Source: Tautonia sociabilis
GTDB lineage: Bacteria; Planctomycetota; Planctomycetia; Isosphaerales; Isosphaeraceae
DNA: 64,000 nt
Direction: 5' to 3'
Assembly (NCBI RefSeq): GCF_003977685.1
Contig: NZ_RYZH01000006.1
Location: 62,001 to 126,000, forward strand
The notes under the pieces were generated by a model that saw only the letters and a program-made list of their open reading frames with translations, searched no databases and had not been told where the DNA came from. How positions within the stretch are numbered: position 1 is the stretch's first letter; every line of letters begins with the position of its first letter. Both the position numbers and the translations under genes were made by a program. Below, in pieces: positions 53,301 to 63,986 of the stretch.

Positions 53301-53633
53301 ACGCTGATCGGCTTCTCGGTGAACGACACGATCGTCATCTTCGACCGCATCCGGGAGCTCAAGGGGAAGACCCCCCACCTGACGGCCCGGCTGGTCAACG
53401 ACGCGATCAACGTCACCCTGAGCCGAACGATCCTCACCTCGCTGACCACCTGGCTGGTGGTGCTGATCTTCTACCTCTTCGGCGGCGAGGGGCTCTCCGG
53501 CTTCTCGTTCTGCCTGGTGGTCGGCATTCTCAGCGGTACCTACAGCACGATCTTCATCGCGGCTCCGATCCTCATCGAGTGGATCGGCAAGCCGTCGAAG
53601 ACCGACGCGAAGGAGATGGCCGGCTCTCGCTGA
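50388..53633 (+). CDS. secDF: SecD-SecF fusion protein with an inserted repeat domain
   Basis: Proton-driven partner of SecYEG, 1081 aa. SecD half: N-terminal helix, LGIDLSGGTILVYQVEQQ, P1 domain, then five helices with MAVDANVLIYERMREE. SecF half from ~residue 660: YCMVGSLLVIALGLSVFFSR, YNIDFTGGSLVTVRL, IGFSVNDTIVIFDRIRE. The SecD P1 region contains an insertion of ~135 residues (about 183-320) with two similar units that begin WSPNRY (67 residues apart) and share ADT motifs. The insert's codon usage (more T and A in third positions) looks a little different from the rest. The fusion itself is common in Planctomycetes; the insertion is not something I recognise. Confidence 0.93.
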   Translation: MKNLTFRLLLIGLAAVVGLLVLFSQQIGLSDERPLKLGIDLSGGTILVYQVEQQAGERVDLDELVAALKRRINPEGVFDITIRSVGQDRVEIIMPEEMANQAEEIKRKLTEEGSLSFRILASTNRAADFPAYLIRQTRDLPPIVDRLPEIKPSSSDRETFRWAKLGEVVEGQPAAPEGTAPTTVSERSLTLSGAGWSPNRYRGMQAVLERGGGSPNRVTVERNTADTLFFSEPIGFDPSAVTGFEIDYSGGDSRAIRDPIRDWSPNRYAGLPILLEGIVAGEPRRIIAEVASNTADTITLTRDHGLDVVRSYRVAYNPSGIALGIDGTSIDPQLAGDKIVRGVRLPSQPGTTEYFVLYEVPRERQDVTGDMLERVYPTTDEQLRPAVGFDFDTIGSRRFGDLTGRYRPRQDGAFFYNLAILLDGEVMSAPQIRNRITDSGIITMGGRGSQVNEQVNFLIDILRAGSLPVALQTPALQEETIGPTLGEDTIRKGVYAITVALALVPVFMIVYYHFAGVVAVIALLLNMVLLLASMAVTGSSITLPGLAGLALTIGMAVDANVLIYERMREERDRGAPLAQQIRNGFGKAWSTILDSNVTTVLTGVVLWSVGTEEVKGFALVTIIGLLWNLFTAVFVSRTIFELAYQSGWLKRLTMLRLLSKTNIDFVGPRRYCMVGSLLVIALGLSVFFSRGGANQQGSMYNIDFTGGSLVTVRLDSEQLRGQSPSARISAVRDQASEVLPNVTVESLTVSGDEEQDEAPRYNIRTTEQSPDVVQEAILEAFADSLVRVELLQTEPIEPVEGGLEEEGNRYRLTFNLPQPPSRIAEAFARVLASADPPVASPRSQFRVINPEAPPNNVDQPGEVLELTTSLAPERIEGYLAELGQELRNDKDFLFERLENFGSVVAGETRQKAMVAIVASWLIIIAYLWFRFQAVAYGVAAVLALIHDVLIALGAVALAGYKIDLPMIAAFLTLIGFSVNDTIVIFDRIRELKGKTPHLTARLVNDAINVTLSRTILTSLTTWLVVLIFYLFGGEGLSGFSFCLVVGILSGTYSTIFIAAPILIEWIGKPSKTDAKEMAGSR

Positions 53634-53784
53634 GGTGAGGGCGGGATGAGTTCGGACGACTGATGGCCGATGCGGGCCCTCTCGGGTGCGGGTCCGCATC
53701 GGCCATGGGCGTTCAGGGACGTCGACCGAAGGTCCGGGGGGGATTGCTCCCGACCGACGGACGCTTCGCATCCGCCGGCAAGGA

Positions 53785-54558
53785 TCATCCGTCCCGGAGG
53801 ACGCGGCCCCCGTAGACGGTCTGGGGCCCGGACCCGGTGTCGATCCGGAGGCCGCCGTCGGGTCCGATCCCGGCCCCGATCCCGGCGACGATCTTCCGGC
53901 CGAGATCGACCCGGACCGGACGGCCGAGCAGTTGGTCCAGCTCGGCCCACCGCCGGGAGAGGTCGGCGGCGTCCTCGGAGAGCAGCTGGAGGCTCCCCCG
54001 GAGGAGCTCGATCAGGTCGGCGAAGATCGCCTCCTGGTCGTCGGGCTCGAGCGGAATCCCCGCGAACTCGGCGAGGGAGCCGGCCATGCGGCGGACCTCG
54101 GCAGAGGCGTCGTCGAGTCGGGTCCGGACATTCAGGCCAATGCCGATGATCAGTCGGGGCCCCTCGGGGCCATTGATGCGTTCGGGGAGGATGCCGGCGA
54201 CCTTTCGGCCGTCGATCTCGACGTCATTGGGCCATCGGATGGCAAGTCGGCCTCGGTCGACCCGGGGGGAGATCGCGTCGACGACGGCGACCGCCGCGGC
54301 GAGCGAACAGAGCGGCGTGTGCCGGTCGAGCAGGCCGATGGCGGTCGGGTCGAGCAGGGCGCTGAAGGTCAGGCTACCCTCGTCCGACCACCAGGCGTTG
54401 GCTCCCCGGCCCCGGCCTCGGGTCTGACGGTCGGCGCGGAGGACCAGTGGGGGACGAGCGGACCCGTCCGATCCGGTCGCAAGCCGCCGGGCGAGGTCGT
54501 TGGTCGAGTCGACCTCGTCGAGGCGGCGGACAGGCCAGGGCAGAGGCCGGTCATTCAT
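53785..54558 (-). CDS. birA: Biotin-[acetyl-CoA carboxylase/pyruvate carboxylase] ligase
   Basis: Attaches biotin to carboxyl carrier proteins. 257 aa, monofunctional class I ligase: it begins at the catalytic domain (VRRLDEVDSTNDLARRLATG) without the N-terminal DNA-binding domain of E. coli BirA. The biotinyl-AMP loop is TRGRGRGANAWWSDEGS and the catalytic Lys is in IRWPNDVEIDGRKVAGIL. The C-terminal SH3-like domain is present. Its ATG overlaps the pyc end by 8 nt, so it is translationally coupled to its likely substrate. Confidence 0.95.
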   Translation of the reverse strand: MNDRPLPWPVRRLDEVDSTNDLARRLATGSDGSARPPLVLRADRQTRGRGRGANAWWSDEGSLTFSALLDPTAIGLLDRHTPLCSLAAAVAVVDAISPRVDRGRLAIRWPNDVEIDGRKVAGILPERINGPEGPRLIIGIGLNVRTRLDDASAEVRRMAGSLAEFAGIPLEPDDQEAIFADLIELLRGSLQLLSEDAADLSRRWAELDQLLGRPVRVDLGRKIVAGIGAGIGPDGGLRIDTGSGPQTVYGGRVLRDG

Positions 54559-57500
54559 CGGTCAGGCGGATGAGGAGGTCTCCGGTCTGGACCTGAAGGC
54601 CGACGGTGGCGAGGACCTCGGCGACTCGGCCGGGCCGCTCGGCATAGAGGGTCGTCTCCATCTTCATGGCCTCGATGGAGAGCAGCTTCTGGCCCTTTCG
54701 GATCGGGTCTCCCGGGGAGACGGCGACGCCGACCACCAGGCCGGGCAGCGGCGAGGCGATCTGGTTCGGGTCGTTCGGGTCGGCCTTCGGGGCGTGGACG
54801 ACGGCCGAGGCGAGCGATCGGTCGGCGACGATCACCTCTCGGGGTTGGCCGTTGAGCTCGAAGAAGGCGGTGCGGGTGCCGTCGACATGAGGCTCGCCAA
54901 TGGCCAGGAGCTTGACGATCAGCGTCTTGCCCGGCTCGATCTCGATCGGGTGCTCGACGCCGATCTCGGGCCCGAAGAAGAAGACGGTGGTGGGCAGGAC
55001 CGAGGTGTCGGAGTGCGCGCGCTGGTGGCTGGCGAGGTCGGGGAAGACGCGGGGGTAGAGCAGCAGACTGAGGGCGTCGCGAGCGGTGGCCTCGCGGCCG
55101 AGCAGTTCGGCGGCCTTGGCCCTGGCGGCCTCGAGGTCGGCCGGGGGCAGGTCCTTGCCGGGGCGGTCGGTGAGCGGGGGCCGTCCCTTGAGGATCCGGG
55201 CCTGCAAGGCGGGCGGGAACCCGCCGGGAGGCTGGCCGAGCCGCCCTTCCATGAACTCGACGACGCTCTCGGGGAAGGCGAGCTCCCGGGACTCATCGAG
55301 CACGTCGTCGGGACCGAGGTTGTTGGCGACCATGAACAGCGCCATGTCGCCGACGACCTTGGACGACGGGGTGACCTTGACGATATCCCCGAAGAGGAGA
55401 TTCACCTGGGCATACATCGAGCAGACCTCCGGCCAGCGGTCGTCCAGGCCGAGGGCCTTGGCCTGCTGGTAGAGGTTCGTGTACTGCCCGCCGGGCATCT
55501 CGTAGGCGTAGACCTCGGCCGAGGGGGACTTCTGGCCCGTCTCGAACGGGGCATAGAGCGACCGGGCCGCCTCCCAGTACTGGCTCATGGCGATGAGGTG
55601 GGAGGGGTTGATGCCAGTCTCCCTCGGGGTGAAGCGGAGGGACTCGACGATGGCGTTGAGGCTTGGCTGCGAGGTCAGTCCGGCCATCGAGGCGACGGCG
55701 CCATCGGCGATGTCCAGCCCGACCTCGGCCCCCTTGAGCACGCTGGCGGCCTGGGCGCCGCCGATGTCGTGCGTGTGGAAGTGGATCGGCAGGCCGACCT
55801 CCTCGCGCAGGGCCTTGATCAGCCGCTCGGCCGCGTACGGCTTGCACAGCCCGGCCATGTCCTTGATGGCGATCAGGTTGGCGCCGCGCTGCTCCAGCTC
55901 CTTGGCCATCGAGACATAATAGTTCAGGTCGTACTTCGATCGCTTCGGGTCGAGGATGTCTCCCGTGTAGCAGATGGCCGCCTCGCAGAGGGCGCCCGCC
56001 TCGCGGATGGCTTCGATGGAGACCTCCATGTTCGGGACCCAGTTGAGCGAGTCGAAGACGCGGAACAGATCGATGCCGGCGGCAGCGGCCTCCTTGACGA
56101 AGGCTCGGACGACGTTGTCCGGGTAGCTCGTGTAGCCGACGGCGTTCGAGCCGCGGAGGAGCATCTGGAAGAGGATGTTCGGGATCTCGGCGCGGAGCTG
56201 GGCGAGGCGGTCCCAGGGATCTTCCTTGAGGAATCGCATCGCCGTGTCGAAGGTGGCGCCGCCCCACATCTCGATCGAGAAGACCTCGGGGCAGAGCCTC
56301 GCGTACGAGGAGGCCACGCGGAGCATCTCTCGGGTGCGCATCCGGGTGGCCAAAAGCGACTGGTGGGCGTCTCGGAAGGTGGTGTCGGTGAGCAGCAGCT
56401 GGGGCTGCTGGCGGATCCATTCGGCGAACTTCTCGGGGCCGAGCCGCTGGAGCCGCTGTCGGGAGCCGTCGGGGATGGGGGAGCCGTGGGGGTAGGCCGG
56501 CGGCTCGGGTTCGGGGGGGGCGGTGTAATTGGCCGGTCGGACGACGCCGGGGAAGCCGTTGACGGCCACGTCGGCGGCGAAGCCGAGCAATCGGGAGGCG
56601 CGGTCTTGCCGTCGGGGGAACTTGAACAGGTCGGGGGTCTGGTCGATGAACCGGGTGGTGCAGCGGCCGGCGATGAAGTCGGGGTGGTCGATGACGTTCA
56701 GCAAAAACGGGATGTTCGTCTTCACCCCTCGGACGCGGAACTCAGCCAGCGCCCGCTTCATGCGGTTCACCGCGTCGATGAAGCGGCGGCCCTGGGCGCT
56801 GACCTTCACGAGCATGGAGTCGTAGAACGGAGTGACGATCGCCCCGGTGATCGCCGTGCCGCTGTCGAGCCGCAGGCCCATGCCGCCGGGGGAGCGGTAG
56901 TGGGTGATCCGGCCGTAGTCGGGGGTGAAGTTGTTTTCCGGGTCCTCGGTGGTGATCCGGCACTGGAAGGCGTGGCCGTGGACCTCGACGGATTGCTGAT
57001 CCGGCAGGTCGATCTCCGGGTCGGACAGCGGGACGCCTGAGGCGATGAGGATCTGGCTCTTGATCAGATCCACGCCCGTGATCATCTCGGTGACGGTATG
57101 CTCGACCTGGATCCTCGGGTTCACCTCGATGAAGAAGAACTGGTTCGCCTCGGCGTCGACGAGGAACTCGACGGTCCCCGCGTTGTCGTAGCCGCAGTGG
57201 CGGCCGAGGGCGAGGGCGGCGTCGCAGATTGCCTGGCGCAGCGAGGGATCGAGGCTGGCCGCCGGGGCGATCTCGATGATCTTCTGGTGCCGGCGCTGGA
57301 CGGAGCAATCGCGCTCGTACAGGTGGACAAGGTTGCCGTGCGAGTCGCCGAGGAGCTGGACCTCGATGTGCTTGGCCTTGCGAATGAACTTCTCGAGGAA
57401 GACATCCGGGCAGCCGAAGGCGGTCTGGGCCTCGCGACGGGCCTGGTCGAGGGCGTCGTCGAGCAGGGCGGGGTCTTCGACGACGCGCATCCCGCGACCG

Positions 57501-58000
57501 CCGCCTCCCATCGCGGCCTTGACGATGACGGGGAAGCCCATCGCCTCGGCCTTGGCCCTCGCCTCGGGGCCGGGGAGGATTGGCTCGCTGGTGCCGCCGA
57601 GCACAGGGACCCCGGCCTCGACCGCGAGCTTCCGGGCGGCGACCTTGTCGCCGAGCAGATCGAGCAGCTCGGGACGGGGTCCGACCCAGGAGATGCCGGC
57701 AGCCTCGCAGGCTCGGGCGAAGGCGGCGTTCTCGCTGAGGAAGCCATAGCCGGGGTGGATCGCATCGACCCCCTTCTCGACGGCCAGCTCGACGATGGTC
57801 TCGATGCCGAGGTAACTGCGGATCGGCTCCCCCGGCCTGCCGACGGCATACGCCTCGTCGGCCTTGAGCCGGTGCATGGCGAAGCGATCCTCGTGCGAGT
57901 AGATCGCCACGGTCCGGAGCCCCAGCTCGTGGGCCGATCGGAAGACGCGGATGGCGATCTCGCCGCGGTTGGCGACCAGCAACTTGCGGAACGCGGGCAT
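54551..58000 (-). CDS. pyc: Pyruvate carboxylase
   Basis: Biotin enzyme converting pyruvate and bicarbonate to oxaloacetate. Start ATG 58000 (MPAFRKLLVANRGEIAIRVF), 1149 aa, the normal length; the 14 extra codons at 58042 have no homology. Biotin carboxylase domain (1-450: VKAAMGGGGRGMRVVED, EVNPRIQVEHTVTEMITGVD), carboxyltransferase domain (~525-800: LLLTDTTFRDAHQSLLATRM, FHTHDIGGAQAASVLKG), and BCCP domain with IEAMKMETTLYAE, where Lys carries biotin, near the C-terminus. It is followed directly by birA. Confidence 0.97.
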   Translation of the reverse strand: MPAFRKLLVANRGEIAIRVFRSAHELGLRTVAIYSHEDRFAMHRLKADEAYAVGRPGEPIRSYLGIETIVELAVEKGVDAIHPGYGFLSENAAFARACEAAGISWVGPRPELLDLLGDKVAARKLAVEAGVPVLGGTSEPILPGPEARAKAEAMGFPVIVKAAMGGGGRGMRVVEDPALLDDALDQARREAQTAFGCPDVFLEKFIRKAKHIEVQLLGDSHGNLVHLYERDCSVQRRHQKIIEIAPAASLDPSLRQAICDAALALGRHCGYDNAGTVEFLVDAEANQFFFIEVNPRIQVEHTVTEMITGVDLIKSQILIASGVPLSDPEIDLPDQQSVEVHGHAFQCRITTEDPENNFTPDYGRITHYRSPGGMGLRLDSGTAITGAIVTPFYDSMLVKVSAQGRRFIDAVNRMKRALAEFRVRGVKTNIPFLLNVIDHPDFIAGRCTTRFIDQTPDLFKFPRRQDRASRLLGFAADVAVNGFPGVVRPANYTAPPEPEPPAYPHGSPIPDGSRQRLQRLGPEKFAEWIRQQPQLLLTDTTFRDAHQSLLATRMRTREMLRVASSYARLCPEVFSIEMWGGATFDTAMRFLKEDPWDRLAQLRAEIPNILFQMLLRGSNAVGYTSYPDNVVRAFVKEAAAAGIDLFRVFDSLNWVPNMEVSIEAIREAGALCEAAICYTGDILDPKRSKYDLNYYVSMAKELEQRGANLIAIKDMAGLCKPYAAERLIKALREEVGLPIHFHTHDIGGAQAASVLKGAEVGLDIADGAVASMAGLTSQPSLNAIVESLRFTPRETGINPSHLIAMSQYWEAARSLYAPFETGQKSPSAEVYAYEMPGGQYTNLYQQAKALGLDDRWPEVCSMYAQVNLLFGDIVKVTPSSKVVGDMALFMVANNLGPDDVLDESRELAFPESVVEFMEGRLGQPPGGFPPALQARILKGRPPLTDRPGKDLPPADLEAARAKAAELLGREATARDALSLLLYPRVFPDLASHQRAHSDTSVLPTTVFFFGPEIGVEHPIEIEPGKTLIVKLLAIGEPHVDGTRTAFFELNGQPREVIVADRSLASAVVHAPKADPNDPNQIASPLPGLVVGVAVSPGDPIRKGQKLLSIEAMKMETTLYAERPGRVAEVLATVGLQVQTGDLLIRLTDE

Positions 58001-58531
58001 CGAGCGGTCTCGGGCGGTCGGGGGATTCGGAGAGGAGTGCAAAACCGCCTCATCCTACCGAATCACCGCGCTCGGAGCGAGACGACACCGGCCCAGCCCG
58101 ACACGCCGATGCTCCCCGATCGTGCCGAGGCACACCGTCCCCAATCGGGAACGGACTGTCCCCCAAGTTCCCTGGTTCGCGCTTGGCCGGTCACACCACA
58201 ATCGAGGGACAAAAGCGGGAACCTTCACGCAGGACGTTCCCGGGGAGGGGGGCGCGCAGGAGGGACGGCCGAGGGGAGGTGATCGGCCGAGCCCTGGCAT
58301 CGCTGCGGTCGATTCGGGCGACCGGCGGCGGGGAGGAAGGCTCCGCTCGACCGCATCGCCTGGGGGGGGATGGTCGACGCCGTTGCGAGGGCTCCGACCG
58401 ACCATCCCTGACGGCATGCCGAAGGGCCTCCTCGCCGGCCCGGGGATTGATTCCGAGCCGACGAGGAGGATGATGGCGGTCGTCACCTGACCGATCGATC
58501 GATCGATCAACCCCGAGGGAGAGGACGCATC
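58001..58531. other. Divergent region between pyc and the ThuA-like gene
   Basis: 531 nt, no gene seen. A -10-like TAGGAT on the minus strand (58056-58051) lies ~50 nt before pyc, but without a good -35. The sequence has the tetranucleotide run GATCGATCGATCGATC (58492-58507) just before the ThuA-like gene. The long minus frame through this region shows no family resemblance. Confidence 0.45.
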
Positions 58532-59257
58532 ATGCGATCGCTGCTGTTCGCCCTGGCCGCCGGACTGCTCGGCGGGGCCGCCGTCGCGGACGACGAGGCG
58601 GAGCCCCCGCTGAAGGTCTGCCTGATCTCCGGGTCCTGGGAGTACGAGTCGGAAGTGACCCTGCCGGCCTTCGCGAGGTTCGTCGAGGAGCATTACCCGG
58701 CCGAATGTTCGGTGATCCAGGCGACGGCGGTCGACGACCTGCCCGGGCTGGAGGCGCTCGACGAGTGCGACGTCGCGCTGTTCTTCACCCGTCGGCTGAC
58801 GATCGACGGCGATCAGCTTCAACGGATCAAGGCATACGCCACCTCCGGCCGCCCGATCGTCGGCGTCCGGACGGCGAGCCACGGCTTTCAGAACTGGCTG
58901 GAGATGGACCGGCTGATCTTCGGCGGCAATTACCACGGCCATTACCAGAACGAGCTGACGACCGAGATCGCCGTCGCTTCCGGGGCCGAGGACCACCCGA
59001 CCCTGCGACGGTTCGAGCCGTTCACGTCGAAGGCCAGCCTGTACAAGGCGTCGCCGCTGGCCGAGGACTGCCGGGTGCTGCTCGAGGGGACCTCTCCCGA
59101 GGGGACCGAGCCGCTGGCCTGGACCCGGGAGCTCGATGGCGCCCGGGTCTTCTATACCTCGCTCGGGCACCAGGCCGACTTTGAACAGGAGGCCTTCCGC
59201 CGCTTGCTGGCCGACGCCCTGTTCTGGGCCTCCCGTCGCCCGTCGCCGCCGCGGTGA
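58532..59257 (+). CDS. Secreted ThuA-like domain protein
   Basis: A 241-aa exported protein: signal peptide MRSLLFALAAGLLGGAAVAD, then a class-I-glutamine-amidotransferase-like ThuA domain (VCLISGSWEYESEVTLPAFA, DVALFFTRRLTIDGDQLQRI, RPIVGVRTASHGFQNWLEMD, FGGNYHGHYQNELTTEIAVA, GARVFYTSLGHQADFEQEAF). ThuA proteins are linked to sugar (trehalose) metabolism and are highly expanded in Planctomycetes. GAGGGAGAGGACGCATC precedes the ATG. Confidence 0.92.
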   Translation: MRSLLFALAAGLLGGAAVADDEAEPPLKVCLISGSWEYESEVTLPAFARFVEEHYPAECSVIQATAVDDLPGLEALDECDVALFFTRRLTIDGDQLQRIKAYATSGRPIVGVRTASHGFQNWLEMDRLIFGGNYHGHYQNELTTEIAVASGAEDHPTLRRFEPFTSKASLYKASPLAEDCRVLLEGTSPEGTEPLAWTRELDGARVFYTSLGHQADFEQEAFRRLLADALFWASRRPSPPR

Positions 59258-59397
59258 TCCTCGCTCCCCGGCTCGACCCTGGAGATCGTCCGGACAGGCC
59301 GATAAACTTCGGAGTGGAGCGGTCGCCCGGTGACCAGGGGGCCGGAGGCCCCGGTGCAGGTCGATCGAACGATCAGACATCGAGGGAGGAGGCGACC

Positions 59398-60717
59398 ATG
59401 GCGACCCGGATCCGGCGGTGGACGTGGGGCGTGGCGGTCCTGGGGATGATCCTCGTCGGATCCCCGGCCTCGGCGCAGGAGATCAGCGCCGCCTTGCGCG
59501 ACCGCGTGGCCCAGCTGATCGAGCGGCTGGAGCAGGGCGAGCCTTCGGAGCGAGACTCCGCCGAGGAGGCGCTCGTCAAGCTCGGCTCCCGCATCCTGCC
59601 GCTTCTTCCCGAGGAGACGGAGGACCTCGCCCCCGATCTCCGAGACCGGCTCTCCCGGATTCGAGAGGGGTTGGAGCAGGGGGGGGGCGAGACGAACCTG
59701 GACGCCTCCCGGGTCACGATCACCGGCGACGGGCTCCGCCTGAGCGAGGTCCTTCGGGCGTTGCAGGAGCAGTCCGGCAACCGGATCTCCGACCTCCGCG
59801 AACTCTACGGCCAGGACGCGAGCAACCCGACCCTCGCGCTCGACCTCCGAGAGATGCCGTTTCTGGAGGCCCTTGACCGCATCGCCGCCAAGGCGAAGCT
59901 GGAGACCATCTTCGCCACCGGGGATGGCAGTGTGGGCATCCTCGCCGCCGCCCCCATGGCGGAATCCTCCGGAGACGAGCCGCGACCGGGGCCGCCGACG
60001 ATCTACACCGGGCCGTTCCGGGTGACGCTCAACCAGTTCGCCTCTCAGATCGACTATGGCGCCGACGCCCGGTCGTCCAACGCTCGGATGACGGTCGTCT
60101 GGGAGCCTCGCCTGCGACCGATGCTGATGAGCCTGGACGCTTCGGAGGTGAAGATCGTCGACGATCAGGGGGAAGAGATCGCGCCGACGGTCAGCGAGGA
60201 ATCGGGCACGGTGGTGCTCCGTCCGGAGATCCCCGAGGCGGAACTGAACCTGAACATGAATTCTCCCCGACGGGGCGTCCAGACCCTCAGGACGCTCCGC
60301 GTGAAGGCCACGGTCACGGTCCCGGCGGCCAACCAGATCTTCCGGCTCGACCTGGCCGACTCCGACGCGAAGCAGGAGAAGGGGCCGGTGTCGATCGCGC
60401 TGGACGGGGTCGAGGTCGACGGCTTCGTCTGGAAGGTGGGAGTGGAGGTGACGTACGAGGGGCAGTCGGAGGCGTTCGAGACGTATCGCCAGGGGCTTTT
60501 CAACAACCGCCTTTGGCTCCAGCGTCCGGACGGCTCTCGGTTCGAGCACAATGGCGGGTTCAACCAGCTCGGCTCGATGGACGGCACCTTGGCCTTCGAG
60601 TATCTCTTTGTCGACGCGCCGGGCAGACCCTCCGATTACCAGCTCGTCTACGAGACTCCGGGAGCGATCGCCGAGATCCCGCTGGAGTTCGAGTTCTCCG
60701 GCATCCCGCTCCCCTGA
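59398..60717 (+). CDS. Secreted protein of unknown function
   Basis: A 439-aa protein from ATG 59398 (GAGGGAGGAGGCGACC directly upstream) with a signal peptide (MATRIRRWTWGVAVLGMILV, cleavage near ASA). A coiled or HEAT-like helical stretch follows (RVAQLIERLEQGEPSERDSA), then LDLREMPFLEALDRIAAKAK, which recalls the STN/secretin-type N-domain of planctomycete proteins, then beta-rich domains with PEIPEAELNLNMNSPRRGVQ. I recognise no enzymatic motif. Confidence 0.78.
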   Translation: MATRIRRWTWGVAVLGMILVGSPASAQEISAALRDRVAQLIERLEQGEPSERDSAEEALVKLGSRILPLLPEETEDLAPDLRDRLSRIREGLEQGGGETNLDASRVTITGDGLRLSEVLRALQEQSGNRISDLRELYGQDASNPTLALDLREMPFLEALDRIAAKAKLETIFATGDGSVGILAAAPMAESSGDEPRPGPPTIYTGPFRVTLNQFASQIDYGADARSSNARMTVVWEPRLRPMLMSLDASEVKIVDDQGEEIAPTVSEESGTVVLRPEIPEAELNLNMNSPRRGVQTLRTLRVKATVTVPAANQIFRLDLADSDAKQEKGPVSIALDGVEVDGFVWKVGVEVTYEGQSEAFETYRQGLFNNRLWLQRPDGSRFEHNGGFNQLGSMDGTLAFEYLFVDAPGRPSDYQLVYETPGAIAEIPLEFEFSGIPLP

Positions 60718-60850
60718 GCCATCGATCCGGGAGGGGGCCTCGACCGAGGAGGCCCCTGGCCCTCCTCTTGCCGACGCGGGCCGAGGCGAGGTCGTCCGGG
60801 GGCGAGCCCCGTCGGGACCAACGCTGGGAGTGCTCCAGGCTGGTCCGGGG

Positions 60851-62290
<1,440 letters not shown>

Positions 62291-62423
62291 CGGAGGGCAC
62301 TCCTTGCCGGTGCGAATCGGAGCCGCCGGAGGGCCGCCGAATCTGTTCGGACCCGAGGGCCGTCCGGTCGTGGCCGCCCCGAGGGGGGCCGCCGACGTCG
62401 GGGCGACTCGGATCGAGCTGGGT

Positions 62424-63986
62424 TCATCCGGCCCTCGCCAGCAACGTCGTCGAGGGGGAGGAGACCTTCGGCATCACGCGGCCCGAGTCGCGGTCGATGT
62501 CGCCGTTTCGGGAGCCTTCGCGGAGGATCACCCGGAACTCCGCCCGGCCTCGGTGCAGGACCCGGAGGATCAGGTCGCGCTCGGGAGGAGCGGTGGCGAC
62601 CGCCTCTCGGAGGTCGGTGAGCGTCGCGACGCGGCGGTCGAGCAGGTCGGTGATGACCATGCCCGGGACGAGTCCCCCGAGATCGGCCGGACCGCCGGGG
62701 GAGATGCCGACGATCACCAGGCCCGAAACGTCACGGGAGAGCCCGAACCGAGCGGCCAGCTCGTCCGATCCCTCCTCGACCCGGAGGCCGAGCTCCGGGA
62801 ACCGAGTCGGGTCGCGAGAGGCCGAAGGTTCCGGCAGTCGCACGCGGGCCCTCGGCGCCTCGGGGGGCCCGGCGGCCTCGCCGGTGGGGGATCGATTCGA
62901 GGAGATCGGGCCGATCGCCAGGTCTCCGTCGGCCAGAAGCGGCTCAGGCCGCACCTCCAGGAGATCAAGCTGGCCGTTCCGGACGATCGAGACGGTCATC
63001 GGCTCGCCAACCGGGAAGAACTCGACGGCCGAGACGAGCTGGTCCGGGGCCGAGACGGCCCGGCCGGCGATCGAGACGATCAGGTCGCCAGCCGAGAGGC
63101 CGGCCGAGCCGGCTGGCCCCCCCGGGGCGACCGACTCCACCCGAACCGCTCCCGGTGGGTCCAGCGTCGCGGCCAACTCGGGGTCGACCGCCGAGACCCG
63201 GACGCCGATCGCCGACCGTCGGACCCGGCCGAACGTCGCCAGGTCCTCAGACACCCGCCGCGCCCGGGCAGCCGGCACGGCGAAGCCAACCCCCTCGTGC
63301 CCGCCGCCGATGGTCTGGACGGCGACGTTGATGCCGACCAATCGGCCAGACAGGTCGATCAACGCCCCTCCGGAGCTGCCCGGGTTGATCGCCGCATCGG
63401 TCTGGATCAGGTCTCGATGCCGGTCGAGCGAGAGGGTGCGCCCGGTGCCGCCAACGATCCCGGCCGACACCGAGCCAGCCAACCCGAAGGGCTGCCCAAC
63501 GGCCAGGACCCAGTCGCCAACCTCCAGGGCGTCCGACTCGCCCCATTCCAGGGGGATCAGTCCGAGGCCCTCGGGGTTGATGGCAAGCAGCGCGAGGTCG
63601 CTTTTCGGGTCGCGCCGGACGTCGAGCACCGGTCGAGATCGGCCGTCGGGCAGGACGACACGGATTGGGTTTCCCGACCGCTCGGCGTCACCGACCACGT
63701 GGTCGTTGGTCAGGATTAGCCCTCGGGTCGCGTCGATCACCACTCCGGAGCCGCCTGGGTCAGTCCGAGGCACGGTCGAGCCGCCGACCGGGCGGACGGT
63801 GACGACCGCAGGGATCGCTCGCCGGGCGGCCTCCCGGAAGGCGATCGAGAGGGAGCCGGGAGTCGGAAGCTCCTGAGCACTGGCCAGGGGACACGGGCCC
63901 ATCACCAGGACGACCCCAATCAGGACCGCTCCCCGTGTCGGGAGGCGTCGGTCGAGATGGGGGAGTCCGGCACGGGCACGGCGCAT
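62424..63986 (-). CDS. HtrA/DegP-like serine protease with two PDZ domains
   Basis: A 520-aa exported protease from ATG 63986. Signal peptide VLIGVVLVMGPCPLASA, then the trypsin fold with His in LTNDHVVG (~residue 95), Asp in KSDLALLAI (~130) and Ser in NPGSSGGALID (~205). First PDZ ~280-350 (VRVESVAPGGPAGSAGLSAG), a Pro/Arg-rich linker, second PDZ ~400-490 (LVIVGISPGGPADLGGLVPG). This DegP-like layout is fuller than in the HtrA gene at 18574. Its promoter lies outside the window. Confidence 0.93.
   Translation of the reverse strand: MRRARAGLPHLDRRLPTRGAVLIGVVLVMGPCPLASAQELPTPGSLSIAFREAARRAIPAVVTVRPVGGSTVPRTDPGGSGVVIDATRGLILTNDHVVGDAERSGNPIRVVLPDGRSRPVLDVRRDPKSDLALLAINPEGLGLIPLEWGESDALEVGDWVLAVGQPFGLAGSVSAGIVGGTGRTLSLDRHRDLIQTDAAINPGSSGGALIDLSGRLVGINVAVQTIGGGHEGVGFAVPAARARRVSEDLATFGRVRRSAIGVRVSAVDPELAATLDPPGAVRVESVAPGGPAGSAGLSAGDLIVSIAGRAVSAPDQLVSAVEFFPVGEPMTVSIVRNGQLDLLEVRPEPLLADGDLAIGPISSNRSPTGEAAGPPEAPRARVRLPEPSASRDPTRFPELGLRVEEGSDELAARFGLSRDVSGLVIVGISPGGPADLGGLVPGMVITDLLDRRVATLTDLREAVATAPPERDLILRVLHRGRAEFRVILREGSRNGDIDRDSGRVMPKVSSPSTTLLARAG

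Noticed and set aside
58492..58507. GATC tetranucleotide run as a regulatory or phase-variable element
   Set aside because: Four units only, non-coding, just before the ribosome-binding site; chance occurrence in GATC-rich DNA is likely.
59398..60717. Secretin (GspD/PilQ) gene
   Set aside because: Only a weak STN-like stretch is seen; the conserved secretin C-terminal beta-barrel is absent.
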